Assembly (NCBI GenBank): GCA_937928005.1
Contig: CALFVD010000082.1
Coordinates: 1 to 35,108, forward strand
Origin: an uncultured Neomegalonema sp.
Lineage (GTDB): Bacteria > Pseudomonadota > Alphaproteobacteria > Rhodobacterales > Rhodobacteraceae
Reading direction: 5' to 3'
DNA: 35,108 nt
Part shown: in pieces, positions 15,567-24,173 of the stretch
Layout of the letters: every line of letters starts with the position of its first letter
How positions within the stretch are numbered: position 1 is the first letter of the stretch
The notes under the pieces: model-generated
The model's input: only the letters and a program-made list of their open reading frames with translations
The model's database searches: none
Told to the model about the DNA's origin: nothing
Program-made: the position numbers and the translations under genes

Positions 15567-16967
15567 ATGATGATCGCAGAAATTTTCCAGCGTGAGCATT
15601 TCGATGATGCTTTAGCCATCGAGGCGTTCCGCACAGACAGTAATGCTAGGAAGTTTGCCGCCCGCCGCTTTTTCATGCTGGCGGGAGTGCTGCTTTACGC
15701 CATTTACGCCTATCTAGACTATCTCGTGGCTGGCCCCTTCGCGCAGCAATTCATCATGGTTCGCCTGCTGGTCGTCGTCCCGCTCATGCTAGCCATAGCA
15801 ACCTCATTTTCTGCTGGATGGTTCCAAGGACGCGAGAATTATGCCTTCCTCGCCTATATGACCGTGATGCTTGCATCGGTCCTATATATGTGCCTGCTGA
15901 TTGGTGAGCCAGTTGCAGACTTCTATCCATTCGGCATGGTCGTAATCGTCTTTTCCATGTCGATGTTGTTGCTGCCAACCTTGCGCTTAACCATTACGAT
16001 GTCATTCACGGTAATTGTCGCACAGGGAATCGTTATCGCCTTTTCGCAAATGGGGCGCGAGGCAGCCTATACCAGTGTCTATTTCGTATGTATGTGTTGC
16101 ATCGTGCTGATCGTCGGAATGTATTTTCTCGAAAACACCGAGCGCAAGCAATATATCTATAAACTGGAACTCGAAAAAACGGTCGAGACTCTGCGCGAAT
16201 CGGAGCAGAGGGCGATAAATCTTTACCATGAAGCCAAGCAGGCCGAGCGCGCCAAGAGCGAGTTTCTTGCGGTGGTCAGCCATGAGCTGCGCACGCCGAT
16301 GAATGCCATTATCGGATTTTCCGAGATCATATCGACCGAGATGATGGGCGAGGTTCAACCGCCACAATACCGGGAATACGCGACCCATATCAACAAAAGC
16401 GGCACTCAACTTCTCAACATTATCAATGACATCCTCGATATTTCGCGCGCCGAGATGGACAAGATCACCTTCGAGGCAAAGGAATTTGACCTTGAAGCGA
16501 CGCTCGATTCCGCCATTACCTCATGCAGCGCAAATGCCAAGGAATCCGAGATATTCGTCCAGCGGATTGGTGGCCAATCGGGCGAGTTCATCTTATGCGG
16601 CGATGAGGCGCGTATCCTTCAGGCGCTGATCAACATCATCGGCAATGCCATCAAGTTCTCACCGCAAGGCGGGACCGTGACGGTGGAACAGAGCTTTACG
16701 CCACGGGGTGAATTGTCACTGGCAATCAAGGATGAAGGCATCGGCATATCCCCCGAAGATATCGAACATATCAAACAACCCTTTCAACAGGCCGAGAGCG
16801 CTTTCGTGCGCAATAATGGGGGGCTGGGGCTGGGGCTGGCGATCTGTGGCATCGTGGCCGATGCCCATGACGGCGAATTACAGGTCGAGAGCGAATTGGG
16901 CGAAGGGACGACCGTGTCCCTGATCCTACCGCCCGATTGCGTGGTGATGCAGGGGAAGGCGGCTTAG
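15567..16967 (+). CDS. Six-helix membrane sensor histidine kinase
   Basis: The protein has 466 residues if read from ATG 15567; the next codon, ATG 15570, has better spacing to GGAAG. Residues 34-190 form about six hydrophobic helices with short loops, followed by a coiled linker (about 190-232). The kinase core is complete: H-box FLAVVSHELRTPMNAIIGFS with His239, N-box INIIGNAIKFSP with Asn360, G1 DEGIGI at 389-394, and G2 GGLGLGLAI at 418-426. No receiver domain is fused and no response regulator is adjacent. The layout, with a compact six-helix sensor and no large periplasmic domain, suits lipophilic signals as in CqsS and PhcS. The neighbouring PhcB-like gene makes this attractive but unproven. 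Confidence 0.88.
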   Translation: MMIAEIFQREHFDDALAIEAFRTDSNARKFAARRFFMLAGVLLYAIYAYLDYLVAGPFAQQFIMVRLLVVVPLMLAIATSFSAGWFQGRENYAFLAYMTVMLASVLYMCLLIGEPVADFYPFGMVVIVFSMSMLLLPTLRLTITMSFTVIVAQGIVIAFSQMGREAAYTSVYFVCMCCIVLIVGMYFLENTERKQYIYKLELEKTVETLRESEQRAINLYHEAKQAERAKSEFLAVVSHELRTPMNAIIGFSEIISTEMMGEVQPPQYREYATHINKSGTQLLNIINDILDISRAEMDKITFEAKEFDLEATLDSAITSCSANAKESEIFVQRIGGQSGEFILCGDEARILQALINIIGNAIKFSPQGGTVTVEQSFTPRGELSLAIKDEGIGISPEDIEHIKQPFQQAESAFVRNNGGLGLGLAICGIVADAHDGELQVESELGEGTTVSLILPPDCVVMQGKAA

Positions 16968-17065
16968 GGTTTGAGTCGCCGGTGAGATAGACCGCTGCGC
17001 CCTGATATCATAAAGAAGCACAAGCGATCGACCGAGAGTGGAAGTGGATCGCGTAGCAAACGCGC

Positions 17066-17106
17066 CCGCCCGTTGGGCGGTCAGTCACATGTCGCCGCTA
17101 CGCGGC
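17066..17106. repeat. Two GC-rich hairpins downstream of the kinase gene
   Basis: CCGCCC-GTT-GGGCGG (17066-17080) and GCCGC-TAC-GCGGC (17094-17106) are perfect short stems in the non-coding stretch 16968-17120. Neither is followed by a T-run. They may slow transcripts from the kinase gene or represent extragenic palindromes. I see no gene in 16968-17120. Confidence 0.4.
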
Positions 17107-17120
17107 TCCTGTAGAAGATA

Positions 17121-17279
17121 TTATTTGCAATTTCCTGCTTTCTTCTTCGCTTGACATTCGTTGCATAGTTCGCCGCTTTTAGGCTTTGTCGCATTGACCT
17201 TAAATTCTTTTGTAGGCCAATTGCTGCAATTGGTACAAAAATGCCAAGTACCCCTACCTTTACGCTATCGCCAAGCCAT
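17121..17279 (-). pseudogene. Small zinc-ribbon protein gene with amber codon 5
   Basis: From ATG 17279 on the minus strand the frame reads MAWR, then TAG (17265-17267), then RKGRGTWHFCTNCSNWPTKE, FKVNATKPKS and GELCNECQAKKKAGNCK to TAA at 17121. Two CxxC pairs 22 residues apart (C15/C18 and C39/C42, counting the amber codon as residue 5) make a typical small zinc ribbon. The WHFCTNCSNWP and GELCNEC pattern is one I know from short proteobacterial proteins of unknown function. No ATG, GTG or TTG lies between the TAG and the first Cys, so normal re-initiation is not possible. A single C-to-T change (CAG to TAG) would explain it. GGAA lies nine bases before the ATG. Confidence 0.65.
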
Positions 17280-17333
17280 CAATCGATTTCCATTATAAGC
17301 TTCACTCAAAAATACACTTTTTGCATGTATCGG

Positions 17334-18956
17334 TCAAACCATCATCTCCTTCGTCCGCGACAGCGTCACGTCCGGGTAATCGCGTTCCACACGCTGCACG
17401 TCCCACGGGATGCGGATAAGAAAAACGGGGTCGCCGTCGTGGTCTAGGGCGCATTGGCCCTTTTCCTTGGCGATGAAGGCATCGACGGCAGTGCGGCTGC
17501 CGTGAATCCAGCGGGCTTCCCTGTATTGAGTCTGCTCGAAGCGGACGGGGAGGCCGTATTCGGTTTCGATCCGGCTGCTCAACACATCGAATTGCAGCGC
17601 GCCGACGACGCCGACGATCCATGCGCCGCCGATCTCTGGCTTGAACAACTTGGCTGCGCCCTCTTCCGCGAATTGGTTCAGCGCCTTGTCGAGATGCTTG
17701 GCCTTCATCGGGTCGCCCGCACGACAGTTTTGCAGCAGTTCGGGCGCAAAGCTGGGAATGCCAGAGAAACGCAGGCTCTCGCCTTCGGTCAGGCTGTCGC
17801 CAATGCGAAGCTGGCCATGGTTGGGGATGCCGATGATATCACCCGCCCAAGCGTTTTCGGCCAATTCGCGGTCGCTGGCGAGAAACAGGACGGGATTCGT
17901 AATCGCCATAGGCTTACCGGAGCGGACATGGTGCATCTTCATCCCGCGCTTGAACTCGCCGGAGCATAGCCGCAGGAAGGCGACGCGGTCGCGGTGCTTG
18001 GGGTCCATATTGGCTTGCACCTTGAAGACAAAGCCGGTGACGGGTTTCTCGCCCGGTTCAACCATGCGAGTAGTATCACCCTTCAGCGCCTCACGCACCT
18101 GGGGTTTGGGGGCAAATTCGGCCAGACCAGCCAGCAATTCGGCAACACCAAAACTGTTGATCGCGGAGCCAAACCAAATCGGCGTCATATGCCCTTCCTC
18201 GAAGGATTGGCGGTCGAAGGCGGGCATCAACTCGCGCGCTATCTCGACATTTTCGCGCAGGTCAGCGAGCTGGTTTTCGGGAACGTGGCTGGCGAGGGCG
18301 GGGTCGTCGAGACCCTTCATCTCCAGCGTTTCGGCCTTACGGTTGCGGTCGGCGCGGTCCATCAGGCCGAGGCGGTCATGCAACAGATCATAGGTGCCCA
18401 AGAAATCGCGCCCCATGCCGATGGGCCAGGAGGCCGGGGTAACATCAAGGGCGAGCTTTTCTTGGATTTCATCCACAATCTCAAAGGTATCGCGCGCCTC
18501 CCGGTCCATCTTGTTCACGAAGGTAAGGATGGGGAGGTTGCGCATTCGGCAAACCTCGAACAGCTTCAGCGTCTGCGGTTCAATGCCCTTGGCCGCGTCG
18601 ATGACCATCACCGCCGCATCCACCGCCGTGAGCGTGCGGTAGGTATCTTCCGAAAAATCCTCGTGACCCGGCGTATCGAGCAGGTTGAACCAACAATCCC
18701 CCCACTCGAAGGTCATGGCGGAAGCGGAGACGGAGATACCGCGCTGCTGCTCCATCTTCAAAAAGTCCGACGTTGCACGGCGTTGCTCGCCCCGTGCGCG
18801 CACGGCCCCGGCAGTCTGGATCGCGCCGCCATAAACCAACAGTTTCTCGGTCAGCGTAGTCTTGCCCGCATCCGGGTGTGAGATAATCGCGAAGGTGCGC
18901 CGCCGCGCGACTTCGGGGGGAAGCGGGGTGCCGCTATTATGTCCGATGGTGCTCAT
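17334..18956 (-). CDS. prfC: Peptide chain release factor 3
   Basis: The 540-residue GTPase recycles RF1 and RF2 from the ribosome after peptide release. The G domain shows G1 SHPDAGKTT at 26-34, the switch region QQRGISVSASAM, G3 DTPGHEDF, and G4 NKMD. TPIWFGSAINSFGV and the C-terminal region with VVGALQFDVLSSRIETEYG are specific for RF3 as opposed to EF-G. It starts at ATG 18956 and has its usual length. It is a single-gene unit on the minus strand, and the broken zinc-ribbon gene lies 54 bases downstream. Confidence 0.98.
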   Translation of the reverse strand: MSTIGHNSGTPLPPEVARRRTFAIISHPDAGKTTLTEKLLVYGGAIQTAGAVRARGEQRRATSDFLKMEQQRGISVSASAMTFEWGDCWFNLLDTPGHEDFSEDTYRTLTAVDAAVMVIDAAKGIEPQTLKLFEVCRMRNLPILTFVNKMDREARDTFEIVDEIQEKLALDVTPASWPIGMGRDFLGTYDLLHDRLGLMDRADRNRKAETLEMKGLDDPALASHVPENQLADLRENVEIARELMPAFDRQSFEEGHMTPIWFGSAINSFGVAELLAGLAEFAPKPQVREALKGDTTRMVEPGEKPVTGFVFKVQANMDPKHRDRVAFLRLCSGEFKRGMKMHHVRSGKPMAITNPVLFLASDRELAENAWAGDIIGIPNHGQLRIGDSLTEGESLRFSGIPSFAPELLQNCRAGDPMKAKHLDKALNQFAEEGAAKLFKPEIGGAWIVGVVGALQFDVLSSRIETEYGLPVRFEQTQYREARWIHGSRTAVDAFIAKEKGQCALDHDGDPVFLIRIPWDVQRVERDYPDVTLSRTKEMMV

Positions 18957-18999
18957 GGGCGGGGTTTAGACGTTTGGGCGGAGAATCGAAAGCGAGTAA

Positions 19000-19509
19000 T
19001 CAGCGTTTGATGTTGATCCACTTCTCTTCTTCCGGTTCATCGCTGAACGCTTGCCCGACATCATCAGGTGCCGCACCACCAAACGTTACACCGCAAGCCG
19101 GGATCGCCGCTTGAATAGATGCTGGAATGGCCCCGTAGAATACTATCCTCATGCCAGAGTTTTTATCGTAGGTTTCGTAAGCAATCGGCGAAGCATCACG
19201 CAGGTCGATCACGGCCATCCATGTTACGTGCCAGCCAAGATAATTCCATATCCGCGCGACTTCGCCGCCCTTCATCGCGACCACGCTAACCCTATCCTTT
19301 CGCCAGCCCTTTCTCGGGTTTGGCCAATATGGCCAAGTGAACAGAGGCTCCGTCTTCCTATTAAGGCACGTCGCGAAGGATGCCATATCTGTAAAGTCTT
19401 GTTTTGATTGAAGCTTCGTTCTGATGATCGAGAAGTTCAGGGCAATGTAGAGGACGATGGCAGCGACCATAAGCCTAGCCAGCCACGACCTAAAACGCTC
19501 TCTTTTCAT
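19000..19509 (-). CDS. Membrane-anchored hypothetical protein
   Basis: I chose ATG 19509 because GGGAGG lies eight bases upstream; a second ATG two codons earlier sits too close to it. The 169-residue product has a basic start (MKRERFRSWLARL), one membrane helix (VAAIVLYIALNFSII), and a soluble part that is probably periplasmic. This contains SFATCLNRKTEPLFTWPYW, NYLGWHVTWMAVIDLRDAS and MRIVFYGAIPASIQAAIPACG. The last two Cys may pair. I do not recognise the family and the neighbours give no clue. Confidence 0.6.
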   Translation of the reverse strand: MKRERFRSWLARLMVAAIVLYIALNFSIIRTKLQSKQDFTDMASFATCLNRKTEPLFTWPYWPNPRKGWRKDRVSVVAMKGGEVARIWNYLGWHVTWMAVIDLRDASPIAYETYDKNSGMRIVFYGAIPASIQAAIPACGVTFGGAAPDDVGQAFSDEPEEEKWINIKR

Positions 19510-19752
19510 GCCCATAACCTCCCACGAAATAGCCGCGCCGTGAAGAATATAGCGGCGACAAGCGGATAACGGGTCACATAAATCTTGGGCTGCACCAGAT
19601 CGCTAAGAACGTATCCCTATCGCTTGAATGCGCTACAAAGACGATGAGAATTGTCCAAAAACTCAGTGTTTTGACAAAACTTCTAGTATTCATTTTTATG
19701 CCTGATCCGTAGATGCGGCAATCACTGGTGCATACCAAAAGGAATCCGGTAT

Positions 19753-20379
19753 TCAAGCAGTCCTAAAGTCACGATATCCTTTGAAGATAAGAAGAAGTCC
19801 AACCCCAAGCAGGCCAAATCCGCTCAGCTTGTCCACATTGATACGGCTTCCAAAACGAGAGTTGACTGCAAACATTGCAAGCATTGCATACCCCATTATG
19901 AATGCAGCATCCAATATGACAAAGATCGTTCCGTAGATCAGAGATTGGTAGATAACGCTGGCTTCCGGTGAGATGAATCCTGGAAATAGCGCAGCAAAAA
20001 ATACGATAGCTTTTGGATTGCTGACGCATGAAAAGAAACCACCAATAAACGCGGATCGATATCCTTTGGTTGGAATAAATTCTGCGTGGTCAGATGATAC
20101 AGATGTGAACGATGTGTATGCCAAAAAGAGAATGTAGAATCCACCCAGCACTTGCAAAACTGGCAACAATTGACTTGCCGCGCCAAGTAGAGCTTGAATA
20201 CTGAAAACCGCAACGATGATGTGCACGACGGTACCCAGTGCATCACCCAACATAGAAGCGATTGCGGCTTTGGGTCCGTATTTGACAGCTTGGCTTGATG
20301 CCAATGCGACCGCTGGCCCTGGCGAAACTACAATTACTAATGTTGCCGCCAAAAAACCAATAAAAAGAGTGCTTTCCAC
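19753..20379 (-). CDS. LysE/RhtB-family amino acid exporter
   Basis: The 208-residue protein starts at GTG 20379, with AGGA eight bases upstream. Five to six hydrophobic helices cover its length. The family hallmarks are FLAATLVIVVSPGPAVALAS near residue 10 (the SPGP motif), ASMLGDALGTVVHI near 41, and FFSCVSNPKAIVFFAALFPGF near 115. Members export amino acids such as lysine, threonine or homoserine by proton antiport; the substrate cannot be read here. It is less GC-rich than the flanking fab and prfC genes, which suggests later acquisition. It forms a unit of its own. A short inverted repeat, ACTATA/TATAGT, brackets its ribosome site (20381-20399). Confidence 0.9.
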   Translation of the reverse strand: MESTLFIGFLAATLVIVVSPGPAVALASSQAVKYGPKAAIASMLGDALGTVVHIIVAVFSIQALLGAASQLLPVLQVLGGFYILFLAYTSFTSVSSDHAEFIPTKGYRSAFIGGFFSCVSNPKAIVFFAALFPGFISPEASVIYQSLIYGTIFVILDAAFIMGYAMLAMFAVNSRFGSRINVDKLSGFGLLGVGLLLIFKGYRDFRTA

Positions 20380-20496
20380 AACTATATCCTAATTATAGTG
20401 ATTTTCTATTCGAGATTAAATCTTGAAAAATCTGTAGCTCCCATAATTCCGCCTTTCGACAAATTCGGGCATAAAGCGAACGCTCAAGCCGATACT

Positions 20497-20510
20497 TTCG
20501 CTAAAGCGAA
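20497..20510 (-). terminator. Possible weak terminator after fabB
   Basis: TTCGC and GCGAA arms with a four-base loop form a small stem 27 bases after the fabB stop. No T-run follows, so it is a weak candidate. A second copy of the AAAGCGAA word lies nearby at 20473-20480. Confidence 0.25.
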
Positions 20511-20536
20511 TTGCGATTATCCTGCGCTTATTGGGA

Positions 20537-21754
20537 TCAAACCTTGCTGAACGCCAATGTCGCGTTGGTGCCGCCAAAGCCAAAGCTGTTGCTCATCACC
20601 GTGTCGATCTTCGCATTGTCGATGCGTTCACGGATGATGGGCATATCGGCGAAATCAGGGTCAATCTCGTTGATATGGGCCGAGGCGGCCAAGAAATCGT
20701 CCTGCATCATCAACAGGCAATAAATCGCCTCCTGCACACCGGTCGCGCCAAGGCTATGCCCCGTCAGGGATTTCGTACTACTCAGATGCGGAATGTCATC
20801 ACCGAAAGTATCGCGCAGCGCCTGAATCTCCCGCGCATCGCCCACGGGGGTAGAGGTGCCGTGGGTGTTGACGTAGCTGACACGCCGCCCGTCGAGCGTC
20901 GAGCGCGCCAGATTCATGCAGCGCACCGCGCCCTCGCCCGATGGCTGAACCATGTCGAATCCATCCGAGTTCGCACCATACCCCGTCAGCTCGCCATAGA
21001 TCGTCGCGCCGCGCGCCTTGGCCCGCTCGTATTCTTCCAGCACCACCGTACCCGCGCCCCCCGCAATGACAAAACCGTCGCGGTCTTTGTCATAGGCTCG
21101 GCTGGCCACATTCGGCGTCTCGTTGAAATTGGAGGACAGCGCGCCCATCGCATCGAATAGGCAAGTAAGCGTCCAATCGAGTTCCTCCCCACCGCCCGCA
21201 AAGACGATATCCTGCTTGCCAAACTGGATCAGCTCCGCCCCATGCCCAATGCAATGCGCCGAGGTCGAGCAGGCCGAGGAAATCGAATAATTTACACCTT
21301 TGATCGCGAAGGGGGTGGCCAATGTGGCCGAGTTGGTGCTCGACATGGCGCGCGGTACAAAGAAAGGCCCAATCCGCTTGGGCGAGCCTTTCTCGCGCAC
21401 AATATCAGTGGCGGCGACCAGATTCTTGGTCGATGGCCCTCCCGACCCCATCACGAGGCCGGTACGCACATTGCTCACTTCTTCTTCGGATAGGCCCGAA
21501 TCCTCGATGGCTTGTTGCATGGCGATGTAATTCCACGCCGCCCCGTCACCCATGAAGCGTAGCACGCGCTTCGGTACAAGAGCCGGAATATCCACGTCCG
21601 GGGCGCCCGCCGCATGGCTGCGAAAACCGTGTTTTGCCTGATCTTCGGAAAATCCGATCCCAGATGTGCCGTTCTTCAGCGAGGTTTTGACACTAGCCAC
21701 ATCCCCCCCGATGGACGACACGATCCCCATTCCCGTCACAACTACACGGCGCAT
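20537..21754 (-). CDS. fabB: Beta-ketoacyl-ACP synthase I
   Basis: The 405-residue enzyme condenses acyl-ACP with malonyl-ACP and is needed to elongate cis-unsaturated chains. The active-site Cys is Cys162 in [11 protein letters not shown], the two His are His298 ([11 protein letters not shown]) and His333 ([11 protein letters not shown]), and Lys328 completes the set; the positions nearly match E. coli FabB. The C-terminal [14 protein letters not shown] is intact. It is the second gene of a fabA-fabB operon, 22 bases after fabA. In other alphaproteobacteria fabI often follows, but here the next gene downstream is the exporter. Confidence 0.97.
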   Translation of the reverse strand: MRRVVVTGMGIVSSIGGDVASVKTSLKNGTSGIGFSEDQAKHGFRSHAAGAPDVDIPALVPKRVLRFMGDGAAWNYIAMQQAIEDSGLSEEEVSNVRTGLVMGSGGPSTKNLVAATDIVREKGSPKRIGPFFVPRAMSSTNSATLATPFAIKGVNYSISSACSTSAHCIGHGAELIQFGKQDIVFAGGGEELDWTLTCLFDAMGALSSNFNETPNVASRAYDKDRDGFVIAGGAGTVVLEEYERAKARGATIYGELTGYGANSDGFDMVQPSGEGAVRCMNLARSTLDGRRVSYVNTHGTSTPVGDAREIQALRDTFGDDIPHLSSTKSLTGHSLGATGVQEAIYCLLMMQDDFLAASAHINEIDPDFADMPIIRERIDNAKIDTVMSNSFGFGGTNATLAFSKV

Positions 21755-21776
21755 AACTCACTCCCCGATTCGCAGT

Positions 21777-22292
21777 TCAGCCCGTTTCCGCCCCGAAGAG
21801 GCCCACTCGCATGTCCTTGACGGTATAGGCGGATTTGCCGTCAACTTCCATCGTGCCGTCGGCCACACCCATCTTCAACTTGCGATCGATAACGCGCTTT
21901 ACATCAACCGTATAACGAACGAGCTTCGCTTCTGGCGTTACCATCTCCGCGAATTTAACCTCGCCCGCGCCAAAGGCACGCCCACGCCCCTGCATCCCCA
22001 GCCAGCCGAGATAGAATCCTGTCAACTGCCACAGGGCATCAAGGCCCAAGCACCCCGGCATGACCGGATCGCCAAGGAAGTGGCATTGGAAGAACCACAA
22101 ATCCGGTTTTACATCGAGTTCAGCGATGACCTGACCTTTACCATGCTCGCCGCCTTCGTCAGAGATATGGGTGATGCGGTCGAACATCAACATGGGCGGT
22201 GCGGGAAGCTGGGCATTGCCCTCCCCAAACAATTCGGCTCGGCCACAAGCCAACAGGCCGTCGTAATCAAATGAATTCGCGCGCTCGCTCAT
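21777..22292 (-). CDS. fabA: 3-hydroxydecanoyl-ACP dehydratase/isomerase
   Basis: I read 171 residues from ATG 22292, which has GGGGAAG just upstream and gives the usual FabA length; ATG 22316 would add eight residues. FabA dehydrates 3-hydroxydecanoyl-ACP and isomerises trans-2 to cis-3-decenoyl-ACP, the entry point to unsaturated fatty acids. The catalytic His71 ([14 protein letters not shown]) and Asp85 ([11 protein letters not shown]) are present, as is [13 protein letters not shown]. It is co-transcribed with fabB. Confidence 0.97.
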   Translation of the reverse strand: MSERANSFDYDGLLACGRAELFGEGNAQLPAPPMLMFDRITHISDEGGEHGKGQVIAELDVKPDLWFFQCHFLGDPVMPGCLGLDALWQLTGFYLGWLGMQGRGRAFGAGEVKFAEMVTPEAKLVRYTVDVKRVIDRKLKMGVADGTMEVDGKSAYTVKDMRVGLFGAETG

Positions 22293-22380
22293 GGCTTCCC
22301 CGTCCGTATTCCCCATCCGCCACGATCATCGGGTCGGATCGCACTGCCTAGCATCCACTCCCTGATCCGTGCAATCCTCA

Positions 22381-22417
22381 CCGTGAAACAGTCGTCATCA
22401 AACCGCTACATTCACGG
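22381..22417. promoter_or_regulatory. Spaced inverted repeat between fabA and the secreted-protein gene
   Basis: CCGTGAA (22381-22387) and TTCACGG (22411-22417) are perfect arms 23 bases apart in the divergent intergenic region. This arrangement could bind a dimeric regulator shared by the fabAB operon and the gene at 22455. A strong GGGAGGAG ribosome site follows at 22443-22450. Confidence 0.3.
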
Positions 22418-22454
22418 CGAAGATAAATGTTGTTGAACAAACCGGGAGGAGAAA

Positions 22455-23261
22455 ATGGCTTTCTCGAGCAAAACTTCGATTCGGGGTTTGGCGGTTATTG
22501 CTCTAATCGCGTCCCTGCCTGTCGGTCTGGCGCAGGCGCAAAGCTATCAAAATCTCGGCAGCTACGAAGACTGGGCCGCGCAGTTTGGCGTACAGATCAG
22601 CCCGGCGGCCCCGGCCTATGCGCCCCCGGTCTATGCTCCCCCGGTCTATGCGCCAGTGCCAACCTACCGCCCGCCACAAACCATCTACATCGAGCCGCCC
22701 CGCTACGTACAGCCTCGGCACAGCCCGTCTCTTCCGTATTTCGATGGCGGGAACGGCGATACGATCCTCTATGATCGCACGGGTCGGATCATTGGCACCC
22801 GTGATCCTTCGGGCCGGGCGCGCTATTCCTCACCGCCGATTGCCGAGCCGGGGAATAATGATTTCAACTTTCAGCGCGACGGGCGGGGCCGGGATGGCTG
22901 GCGCGAAGATCATCGGTATCGCGGCGATATTGTCGGCTTCGATGAAGATGGCAACCTCATCGGTGCCCGTCACAATCAGAATCGCGGCTTTATCTTTGAG
23001 CCGGGGAATGACGATTACGATAGCCGCCGTGACGGGCGCGGGCGCGGCCAGAACGATGACGATTCGATCTATATGCGCGATGATGACGGCGCTACTATCG
23101 GCATAGACCAACGCCAGAATACAGGCGTCATCCCCGAACCCGGCAATGACGATATCGGCCAGCAAGGCCAGAGACAGCGCCAAGGCAATCGCCCCCGTAG
23201 AAATAGGCAGAACAACAATAATCAGCGCGCCATCGAACCCGGCTTCGAGACCGAGGGCTGA
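22455..23261 (+). CDS. Secreted repeat protein with EPGN/D motifs
   Basis: The 268-residue protein has a signal peptide (IALIASLPVGLAQAQS). It is followed by a Pro/Tyr-rich stretch with tandem APPVYAP units (about 53-70), then an acidic and basic low-complexity body. The body holds degenerate repeats: IAEPGNNDFNFQRDGRGRD, IFEPGNDDYDSRRDGRGRG, IPEPGNDDIGQQGQ and a final IEPGFE. Between them are DG-rich turns such as YDRTGRIIGTRDPSGRA and FDEDGNLIGARHN. The composition suggests a flexible envelope or extracellular protein that may bind cations through Asp-rich loops. I do not recognise it. The start has a very strong ribosome site, so it is probably abundant. Confidence 0.75.
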   Translation: MAFSSKTSIRGLAVIALIASLPVGLAQAQSYQNLGSYEDWAAQFGVQISPAAPAYAPPVYAPPVYAPVPTYRPPQTIYIEPPRYVQPRHSPSLPYFDGGNGDTILYDRTGRIIGTRDPSGRARYSSPPIAEPGNNDFNFQRDGRGRDGWREDHRYRGDIVGFDEDGNLIGARHNQNRGFIFEPGNDDYDSRRDGRGRGQNDDDSIYMRDDDGATIGIDQRQNTGVIPEPGNDDIGQQGQRQRQGNRPRRNRQNNNNQRAIEPGFETEG

Positions 23262-23284
23262 AATAATGATGACCGCAACTCGCT

Positions 23285-23959
23285 TTAATCGCGCGTCACT
23301 CTAACCTGCGCTATCTTTTGTGCCAGTTCCGCAATCAACTTGCGGCGAATGGCGCGGGGATAGTCTTCATAACCGTCTGCAATTTCGACGAAAGCGCCGG
23401 GTCCGTGGATCACCCGCTCGCGAAAATGCGCGACGATACCCGGCTCAGACCCACGTATCGCCAGCCCGTTGACGGTAATCTCCATCATGTCGAGCCGTGC
23501 GCGTACATGCGCCGGTTGTTTGCCCTCATTCGTTGCGCCATCGCCGGAAACATCGATCACCTTGCGAGTGCAGTCCTGCGGCGCATCGAGCAGCAGATCG
23601 GCGGCCACGTCCAGCACTTCACCAATCGCCGTGGCATAATTGCGAAAAGCGCGCGGCATCTCCTCGACCTCTGCGCGCAGCGCAGTCACATCTTCGGGCG
23701 TGCGGATGGATCGCCACGGGATCGAGACTTCCTGCCGCGAATATCCGCTCCACTGGATCAGCGTGACGAGCGCCTGCGCATTAACCAGCGCCTCCGACAC
23801 CAGCGGATCGCCCAAGGCGTCGGCAAGGCCATTCATTTGCAGCGCATATTCCTCACGGTTCACACTGCCCGATACATCCATCGCCAGCACCAGCGCCACC
23901 GAACAGGCCGATGCGGGGATGGGTAGCAGAGCAAAGACGAAGGCGAGGAAGACGCGCAT
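23285..23959 (-). CDS. DUF1194 von Willebrand factor A-type secreted protein
   Basis: I read 224 residues from ATG 23959, which has GGAG upstream and puts a signal peptide (MRVFLAFVFALLPIPASA) first; an upstream in-frame start at 24073 adds a non-conserved extension. The mature domain begins CSVALVLAMDVSGSVNREEY, with the DxSxS metal-ion adhesion motif. It continues with QWSGYSRQEVSIPWR and VIDVSGDGATNEGKQPA, typical of DUF1194. Such proteins are periplasmic or secreted, presumably bind Mg or Ca, and have no known partner. It converges on the EPGN-repeat protein gene, 23 bases away. Confidence 0.85.
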   Translation of the reverse strand: MRVFLAFVFALLPIPASACSVALVLAMDVSGSVNREEYALQMNGLADALGDPLVSEALVNAQALVTLIQWSGYSRQEVSIPWRSIRTPEDVTALRAEVEEMPRAFRNYATAIGEVLDVAADLLLDAPQDCTRKVIDVSGDGATNEGKQPAHVRARLDMMEITVNGLAIRGSEPGIVAHFRERVIHGPGAFVEIADGYEDYPRAIRRKLIAELAQKIAQVRVTRD

Positions 23960-24173
23960 GGCTCCAACTTTCAGCGGATTACCCGTGTTGGTCAATCGTG
24001 ATTGCGATGGCCGCATCACACAAGCGAATCGTTGTACCCCCAATCCACACCCTCTTCTCTCATCTATCACCATAAATATGTCACATAATCCATATCTTTC
24101 TGAGCGACAGACACACCAAATCGCCCCCGCCCATCGACGAAGCCCTCAAACCCTTATCCAGAAGCCTGCCCCC

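Noticed and set aside
17641-18881. Long open frames opposite prfC
   Set aside because: They are antisense shadows of a clearly identified gene and lack start signals.
19574-19756. 60-codon hydrophobic open frame after the exporter gene
   Set aside because: No ribosome site, partly overlaps the exporter stop, and the hydrophobic run alone is weak support. The internal start would leave only about 39 residues.
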